Source of the DNA: Mercurialis annua
Lineage: Eukaryota > Streptophyta > Magnoliopsida > Malpighiales > Euphorbiaceae
Length of the DNA stretch: 64,000 bases
Direction of reading: 5' to 3'
Assembly: GCF_937616625.2 (NCBI RefSeq)
Contig: NC_065576.1
Coordinates: forward strand, 35,366,628 to 35,430,627
In this document: positions 57,108 to 64,000 of the stretch, in pieces
How the letters are laid out: each line of letters opens with the position of its first letter
Numbering within the stretch: the stretch's first letter is position 1
The notes under the pieces: generated by a model
The model's database searches: none
The model's input: only the letters and a program-made list of their open reading frames with translations
What the model was told of the DNA's origin: nothing
Program-made: the position numbers and the translations under genes

Positions 57108-59080
57108 ATGGGCTATAGCTGTTCTTCAACCCAAACAAATTTTTCTCTTCACATACCATCTCCGGCGAAGTCTATTCACTTCCCGCATCTTGCTCCTTCA
57201 CATATTACCTTAAATTTCGCCAATCGGAGAAAAGCGCCGCCTCCTCCGACGGCGTTGTTTGTGGTGGCTAGAGCAGGTTTTAGTCACTGTGAACCTAGCA
57301 GTAGTAGTAGCAGTAGCTTGAATACGCCGCTGGAGCCGTGCTCGGCGGCGGGGAAGTTTTTGAGTAGCGTGTTTCAGAATCAGAGAGAGTTATTTGATGT
57401 AGCAGTTGCTGAGGAGTTGAAGTTGTTGGCGGATGATCGAAACGGTGCCGTTTCTCGTATGTTACTTAGCTCTCGCTCTGATGAAGCCTTCCTTCATAGG
57501 TTAGTTTAGTTGGATATTCTTTCAATTTAATTATTTTATTTTGTTACTCGCATAATATTTATTAATACTAATTTTAATAATGAACTTTAAGATTTAATCA
57601 ACGTGTCCTGTTTCGGTAACGTTTCATACACTATTAGCAGTATAAATTACGTATAGGTATAGTGTTTAATTTTGATTAATTATGGTAAACACTGTTAATT
57701 TAGATGCTAATTTGATAATTTCAAGCATTGAGTTGGATCAAATTGTTTGTTGTATTAGCTACTTAAGATCATGATATAAGTGATTATATAACTAAACAGA
57801 AACAATTATTAGCTATTGATGTGGATGATGTAATTGCAGTAGATTTAGAGTGATGTATAATGTTGAATAGCTTAATGTCAATATGATATTTATTGTTAAC
57901 GGTGGAGTTTTGATGTATTGAACCGTAGATTAATTTGTTATTTCTAATTATACATTTGCTCGTATCTATCGTTCCTCATCAAGTATGTAGCCCGGCATAG
58001 TTCAAGATAATCAATCGGGTTGCCTGCGTAATGGGAAAGCAGTTGAATAGTCGGGTGATCCTTGTAAACAGCGCCTTTTACGCCATGAAACTAGGCTATA
58101 CTGCAACAGCCGTAATCAATTAAGTAGTGGGTGGTCTCGTCTTTGTGGCTGTTCTGCGATTATAAAGATACGACAGATGAACACTGTAGATTCATATGGT
58201 AGGATAGTTTTATACCTGGAAGCATTGTTCCAATCATATTTTCTGAACTAATTTGATGATATTTTTGAATACCAGGAGAATTGCTCAACTGAAAGAACAG
58301 GAGTGCCAAATAGCAGTGGAGGATGTTATGTACCTGTTAATATTTTCCAAATTCTCCGAGATTAAAGTTCCTCTGGTTCCAAAGCTCTCTAGATGCATTT
58401 ACAACAGCAGACTTGAGATAGGACCTTCAAAGGACTGGGAGCTGGAGTCTATACATAGCTGTGAGGTTTTAGAGATGATAAGGGAACATGTCTGTACCGT
58501 AATTGGTTTAAGAGCAAATTGTAGTGTCACAGACAGCTGGGCGACGACTGAGATCCAACGACTCCAGCTTGGTCGTGTGTATGCAGCCTCAATGTTGTAC
58601 GGTTACTTCTTGAAGTCAGCCTCCTCGAGGCATTATCTGGATACATGTCTAGCTGAGCTATGCGATGATGTTCATCTCAGTTGTAGAACTGACCGTCAGT
58701 ATGCAGAGTCATTATCTCAGGGACCAACAAATCACGTGTTTGGTGGCGTAAGCAATATGCAATCCGCTTCGACTGGTCTAGGGTCAAATAACCAGGTCCG
58801 GAAATGTGAAAATCTGAGATGCTATGTGATGGGGTTTGATGCTGAAACATTGAAGAGGTGTGCAAAACTAAAATCCAAAGAAGCTAAACATCTGATTGGG
58901 AAGCATACTCGTGCGCTTTTTGGGGATGACGAGACTGGTTTGCTGGAAGATGATGAGGTTATTTTGACATCTTTTTCTAGCCTTAAGAGATTAGTTTTAG
59001 AAGCAGTTGCTTTCGGTTCTTTCCTCTGGGACGCAGAAGATTACGTCGACTCTGTTTTCAAGCTTAGTGAACATGAATAG
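57108..59080 (+). CDS. UV-B-induced protein At3g17800-like, chloroplast, DUF760
   Basis: Two exons: 57108-57499 and 58276-59080, 398 residues. Donor CATAG|GTTAGT and acceptor ATACCAG|GAGAATT join in frame (an Arg codon spans the junction). The first about 60 residues are rich in Ser, Pro and basic residues with few acids, fitting a chloroplast transit peptide. Two DUF760 regions follow, at about residues 80-175 (GKFLSSVFQNQRELFDVAV...) and in the second half, including GFDAETLKRCAKLKSKEA. Arabidopsis relatives are annotated as UV-B-induced and chloroplastic; the molecular function is unknown. ATG 57108 is the first plausible start in the leader. No stop or frameshift was seen. Length is slightly below the Arabidopsis protein. 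Confidence 0.85.
57500..58275 (+). other. Intron of the DUF760 gene
   Basis: 776-bp GT-AG intron. The last third (about 57980-58190) is noticeably richer in G+C than the rest and contains GTAATGGGAAAGCAG and GTGGGTGGTCTCGTC. No ORF or known RNA was recognised in it. Confidence 0.8.
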
Positions 59081-59808
59081 GGGATAGACATTTGACAAGA
59101 AAGACATTGCAATTGAGTTCCACTCATCTGTACATATGAGTATGAGTTTTCTTTTTCATAGTTCATTGTATAAAATACAGTTAAACCAAGTAATATATAC
59201 AGCCTCTGAAGTGTTAGTGTGAACTTCTGTTTATAGCATGGAGTGTTGATACTAGTTTCAATTAACAAATTATTGTCTTGATTTCCTATTTAGAAAACTC
59301 GATAACTAATCACTGAATCAGCTGCCGTATGTTGCAAGTAAATTTATCGAATACAACGCTTCTGCGTTTTACTTTTATTTTTACTTTCGGAAATTATTTT
59401 GAAATTTTAAAACTTGTATTTACAAAAAAATATTTTCCGGCTGTTTTATTTTTGCGTACGACATAGGAGTTTAGGATCAAATGCTGAAGTTGGTCTACTC
59501 ATAAAAACCAGAAGTCTTACTATATAATTAAACAACTGCAAATGAAGTCTTCCTTAGTTTATATATTACATTTGTTTAACTAATCTAATTTAAAAAAACC
59601 CTAAAATTGGTTTTCTTAAATTTCTTAGAAGATATGATGAGTAAAGACAACAACTACCCTGTATCATTCTACACGCTAAACAGATCATCTACAAGAAATT
59701 CAACGGTTCCAACTATATTAACTAATCTCTCAAACCATCATATTGCCTTTGAAAACTTCTATATTCTTTACCTTTCTTCTCAAGTTATCTTCCCATTCAA
59801 AAACAAAA
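59081..59808 (+). other. 3' flank of DUF760 gene and upstream region of the next gene
   Basis: No gene supported. The ORF at 59607-59885 overlaps the next gene in another frame and is not taken as real. Confidence 0.5.
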
Positions 59809-60261
59809 ATGATAATTATTCTTGTGAAGTTGATTTGCTTTGCTATAAACACAGCATCAAATCTCGTTTCGCGCTTAATCTTTAACGTTATAGCTCATCT
59901 ACTGGTGTTGATCATCCAAGGATTACGAGTACCCGGCCAAGCTGCAAATGGTGCATTACAACAAGTTGCAGAAGCTATAAAAACATGTTTTGAATATATG
60001 TGGGAGATGGTAATGGAGTTGATAAGTAGTATATTATCAAGCGGTTTCGATCTTCTGATAGATATTATTACAGGGTCTGCTTCTGTTACAGGATCTGCTG
60101 TTGGTAGTTTGGTAGAAATGACAAGAACTTCTCTTGATGGGATGGTAAAAGATTATTTACCTCAACTTGCTGAGCAATTTTCAGAATTGGTTTCTACTGT
60201 GGTGACAAATTTGTGGGAGAATTACAAGGATGCTATTGGTTATATCACTGAAAATGCTTGA
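59809..60261 (+). CDS. Small membrane-associated plant protein, unknown function
   Basis: Single-exon ORF of 150 residues starting MIIILVKLICFAINTAS in a good plant context (AAACAAAAATGA). An in-frame Met 22 codons upstream is less likely, because the intervening residues look like leader. The N-terminal 40 residues are hydrophobic and probably span or anchor to a membrane. Then come amphipathic helical stretches, a central TGSASVTGSAVGSLVE motif (about residues 87-102) and a C-terminus ending ENYKDAIGYITENA. The regular spacing of hydrophobic residues and the clean ORF support a real gene. I believe similar short proteins occur across flowering plants, but I know of no assigned role. Confidence 0.7.
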   Translation: MIIILVKLICFAINTASNLVSRLIFNVIAHLLVLIIQGLRVPGQAANGALQQVAEAIKTCFEYMWEMVMELISSILSSGFDLLIDIITGSASVTGSAVGSLVEMTRTSLDGMVKDYLPQLAEQFSELVSTVVTNLWENYKDAIGYITENA

Positions 60262-60534
60262 TCTTAAAATTTGCATTGTAGTGTAAAAAATTAATGTCTT
60301 TTTGAATGATTTGGTTATGAATTTTGCATGTTAGATTATGATTTTCTTCAAATTTATTCATTACTTAATGATCTACATGTTTTAGAGGATGATGTTAAGC
60401 TGGATAATTTAAGTTTGGGTTGGTAACCATCACCACATTTTCTTTTAATTTGATAGTATTATCATTGACCATGGCTAAATAGGTTCTTTTGTTCAAATAA
60501 TTACTCATAATTCCATTTAATTTTGTTGTTTTGT
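60262..60534. other. 3' flank of the 150-aa gene
   Basis: AT-rich, no further gene. Confidence 0.4.
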
Positions 60535-60815
60535 TTTTCAAATAAGTTGTATCGATCGATCCGTTAAACTTAAAACTTGCGACAAATCTATCAAATCCTC
60601 ATTTTAAATCTATTTTCGATCTTTATTTTAAATACACATAATCCTTTTAAATTGAAATGAAAGACCAATTGTACAAAATGGTCATTCATGCAATCAGAAT
60701 TAAATCATATACTATAAAACTAAATTTCAAAAATAGATTAAAATAAAGATGATATATTTATCATAAATTTTAAGGTTAACGGATCAAATTATCCCAAATA
60801 AATTTTAAAAATATA
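60535..60815. mobile_element. Fold-back MITE, about 280 bp
   Basis: The left arm CAAATAAGTTGTATCGATCG with GATCCGTTAAACTTAAAACT is complementary to the right arm TTTTAAGGTTAACGGATC with TATCCCAAATAA. The ends are approximate. Confidence 0.55.
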
Positions 60816-62260
60816 TTCTTCATTTTGGTTAAAAATATGAATAAATAAAATACTTCTGTCAAAGTTTATATCATATATAATCACGTTAGTAAATAATTAA
60901 AGGAAATTTGGTCGACAGTCACTAATTATATTTTTAATGTTCCTATATTTCTCTAAATACTATTTTTTTTTCTATTGGTTTCTTTTTTAATTTTCTGATT
61001 ATGTCACTGATGGTAACTCTACGACCGTTGAAAATATAAACTGAGTTGACTTTATCTTAATGGTCATTTAATTAGCAAACATATAGTTCGAGCAGGGTGT
61101 TTCATCAATGATTAAGTCAAGGATTAAGTACTTAACTAAAATTGGGGGCTTAATGTAGTTTTTTTCCACATCAAAAGAGATTAAATATTTGTGGGTAGAT
61201 TAAATTAATTGCAAGCTTAAGGCAGTTATCCTCCGTCCTGAGGTGCACGCCAAGGGATTCAATCAAGTATTATTGGAATTTGAGAGTTGCTTCTAAGAAA
61301 TTGAATTACTATTAGAATTTGAGAGTTGCTTCTAAGAAATTTATTCTTGTAAAATTCATGCAACTGAAAGAGATTGTTACCAACTTACTTATGAATATAC
61401 AAACTCCAAGCCGTTTTGTGTACTGCGATTATTTTTAGTATGGAATGAGCCGAAGCCGTGCTCTCTCCTTGGTTAGAATTGATCAAAAATACAAGTTCGG
61501 TTTTTCTTTAAAAAATTCATTTGAACTCCGTCCTGGTTAGAGTGGCAAATTTCTTTAAGAAAAAAATTCTAATTGAAGTTAGTAGGAATAAATTTTGTTA
61601 TTAGATAAACTAAACGGCAGATTAGTAATGAACTAGTGACTAATTAGCGAATGAGTAAAAATATAAGATTATATTGAGTAATATGAGATTTAATTTAAAT
61701 CTGTCGTCAATTATAACACTATGTTTGAAGATATTTTGATAATAACTTGTATTTGAACTATATTTTTTTTGTTTTTTCATCCGTTCCATGTAGAAAAGAA
61801 AAACAATATGCTTTATGATTCCGTTAAAGTTTGGTTATGTTGGTGCATCTGTTTTTATGGACAGATCTTTAATCTCATTTGATTAAAACGAAAGTCTTGT
61901 CATGTTATAGATGTCTTATACGTAGAAAGCATATTGGAGCTTGAATCTAATTTTGCCGTTGAAATATATCCAAAACATCATGCGGGCAATCTTATTATTC
62001 AATAATATCGAACAAAAAAATTTCACTTTCAAAAAAAAAAAATTTAGAGTTTTTTATTTTTGAAATAATTTTTTTATTATTATTATAAAAAAAGCTGAAA
62101 AAATGCAATTCGTCAATTTAAAAATACTAGATAGAATTCAAGTTTGTCATGTCGACAACTCTCACACGCCGTACACTCATTGTTAACGAACTGTTTAGCA
62201 GAAGGTATATATGCCTTCTTTTAAGACGCAGGGAGCTTACTTGCCTCCTTTTAAATAGGG
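60816..62260. other. Intergenic
   Basis: No gene. Apart from a short tandem duplication at 61271-61342, nothing was recognised. Confidence 0.5.
61271..61342 (+). repeat. Two-copy tandem repeat, 39-bp period
   Basis: GAATTTGAGAGTTGCTTCTA followed by AGAAATT appears twice, starting at 61271 and 61310. Confidence 0.85.
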
Positions 62261-62261
62261 G

Positions 62262-62565
62262 TATTCCTATTAAATAGCACCATCTTTAGCGTTTTTTGCG
62301 ATTTAAGCCACTAATACAAATTGTCTCAGTTGTTCGCCCAAGCTTTCCAATCTTTTTAATTATTAGCCCAGGTTCCATTTCCGGCATCTCAAATCTCACG
62401 TGGCTCGCCGGATTGCCTCGTCAGCGCCAGCGTGGCCTTCTTTATGCGACATCGTTTTGGATTATTCCTACCAAATAATACGAACTACCATTTTGTCTCA
62501 AATATTAGCACAACCTTTTAATTATTTTTAAATTTTAGCCTAAAACTTGTTTCCGGCTATTGTAA
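62262..62565. repeat. Left arm of a long inverted repeat
   Basis: Over about 280 bp this is the reverse complement of 63730-64000 (shared words include TTTCCAATCTTTTTAATTAT, GCGCCAGCGTG, CTTTATGCGAC and CGAACTACCATTTTGTCTC). Probably one terminal repeat of a long-TIR element (MULE or fold-back). The small open frame at 62296 is not considered a gene. Confidence 0.75.
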
Positions 62566-62639
62566 TCACAACTAACCCTACGTCGCAGTCATAAATTTAC
62601 AACCCTAAAATCACAACCATAAATTCACAAACTCTAAAT

Positions 62640-62770
62640 GCTATGTATGCTATGGTACTATCAACTGTTACAGAATGATATGTATGCTATCAACTGTTAC
62701 AGAATGATATGTATGCTATCAACTGTTACTCACAGCTACTGAATTTTATGTATGCTATCAACTGCCAAGC
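62640..62770 (+). repeat. Tandem repeat, 29-bp period
   Basis: ATCAACTGTTACAGAATGAT with ATGTATGCT repeats at 62660, 62689 and 62718, with further degenerate copies to about 62765. Confidence 0.85.
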
Positions 62771-62799
62771 CATATAAGTGCAATAAGTTAGTAGTTGTG

Positions 62800-63200
62800 T
62801 TAATAGCGTCTACTTCATCTTAATAATGGGTCATATAAGTGAGGTTATATAAATGTCATTCTCATGCAAACAATTACTATTTAGAAATAAATATTATATT
62901 TTGATGTCTTAATTAATTTTAAATATAAATGAAAATAATTTATTTAAAGACAAAGTATTATATTCGATATTTTGATTAATTTTAAAGTTAAATAACGGGT
63001 CATGTAAATGTCTTAATTAATATTATATATAACGGGTCTTATTAATATCACAAGTGTAGTATAGTTTCTATTTAAATAAAAATAATTATTATAATTTATT
63101 TACAAATAAAGTATTATATTTAATATTTTAATTAATTTAAAATTTAAATAACGAGTCATGTAAGTGTCGCTCACATGTGTAATACAGGGCGAAACGCTAG
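62800..63200 (+). mobile_element. Non-autonomous Helitron, 3' end defined
   Basis: Ends AGGGCGAAACGCTAG at 63200. The preceding sequence has ACGAGTCATGTAAGTGTCGC. The 5' end was not found; 62800 is approximate. AT-rich with TTAATTAATTTTAAA words shared with the next Helitron. Confidence 0.55.
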
Positions 63201-63709
63201 TCCTATATATAAAACCACAGGTGTGGAGGGGGGAGGGGGAGATAGGCACATTTACGTTATTATCCTCTTCACTTTATAAAATATAATTATTAATTAAAAA
63301 CTATTGAGATAATTATTAGAAAAAGAGTACTAACTAAAATAAATTACTAATTAAGAATACTAATTAAATTAAACTACTATATTAAGATAATTGTTTAGAG
63401 TACTAATTAAAATAAACTATTTTAAATATTTAACAATTACTATTTTAATTATATATAAATCATATAAAATTCTAAATAAGATAAACTACTTTCAATAAAT
63501 TAATATTTTAATTATCATTTGATTTTTTTATTTAAATTTTTTATAATTATAAAATTTTATTATCAATTAAAAATGTTAAACTATTAAATTAATCATCCAA
63601 AGTATTACATAAGATAAACTATTTCTAATTAACTATTATTTTAAATATTATTTAATAATTTGACGGGTCACACTGCGAGCCACGTGTGAAACACGTGAAA
63701 CGACACTAG
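63201..63709 (+). mobile_element. Non-autonomous Helitron, 509 bp
   Basis: Starts TCCTATATATAAAACC and ends with a small hairpin CACGTG-TGAAA-CACGTG, then AAACGACACTAG, followed by T. These are canonical Helitron ends (5' TC, 3' hairpin plus CTAG before T). It directly abuts the preceding Helitron. Confidence 0.8.
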
Positions 63710-63729
63710 TTATTTTTAAATGTGCACAT

Positions 63730-64000
63730 TGGATTCCAATAGCCGAAAACAGATTTTAGGCTAAAATTTAAAAATATTTGAAAGGTTTTGCTAATATTTG
63801 AGACAAAATGGTAGTTCGTGTTATTTGGCAGGAATAATCCAAAACGACGTCGCATAAAGAAGGACACGCTGGCGCTGACGAGGCAATCTGGCGAGACACG
63901 TGGAATTTCAGATGCCGGAATTGGGAGCTGGGCTAATAATTAAAAAGATTGGAAAGTTTGGGCTAACAATTGAGACAATTTGTAGTACTGGCTTAAATCG
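63730..64000. repeat. Right arm of the long inverted repeat, cut by the window end
   Basis: Reverse complement of 62270-62560. The outer end lies beyond 64000. Confidence 0.75.

Overview
The window is AT-rich nuclear DNA from a flowering plant, most likely a eudicot. The supporting signs are GT-AG introns, plant gene families (a UV-B-induced DUF760 chloroplast protein, RALF-like peptides, B-box zinc fingers) and plant transposon lineages (Tat-type and long-LTR Ty3/gypsy, hAT, MULE, CACTA, Helitron, Stowaway, L1-type LINE). The species cannot be named from the sequence alone. There is no rRNA, tRNA, CRISPR or bacterial content.

Layout. 1-3731: 3' end of a Tat-lineage Ty3/gypsy element with an antisense ORF, next to a Helitron remnant. 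3900-8007: a patchwork of MITEs and MULEs with 9-bp target duplications, then an old minus-strand long LTR. 8008-19295: a young 11.3-kb non-autonomous long-LTR element (LARD-like) with matching GTTGT duplications, inserted in that old LTR. 21515-54530: a tandem triplication. Each unit (A, B, C) carries one 79-codon secreted cysteine-rich peptide gene with a RALF-type C-terminus, read on the minus strand. The array has been opened by later insertions: a 2.1-kb MULE and nested CACTA elements in A; a 2.1-kb MULE-like insertion carrying a B-box fragment exactly at the A/B junction; a MULE-MITE and a hAT element (itself holding two solo LTRs) in B; and an L1-type LINE (itself holding a solo LTR) in C. 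54600-57100: a hAT MITE, a Stowaway MITE and a GC-rich palindromic patch. 57108-60261: the two ordinary cellular genes, a two-exon DUF760 gene and a 150-aa membrane-associated protein of unknown function. 62262-64000: a long inverted repeat containing two head-to-tail Helitrons, cut by the window end.

The five likely functional genes are the three RALF-like copies, the DUF760 gene and the 150-aa gene. They do not form a pathway. The RALF-like copies are a local multigene family with a conserved TATA box and would be expected to act as secreted signals. Because three homologous units sit side by side, many insertions can be dated and bounded by empty-site comparison within the window. The most unusual recurring pattern is that unrelated LTR families here each carry a cluster of short palindromes, and one cluster differs between the two nearly identical LTRs of the young element.
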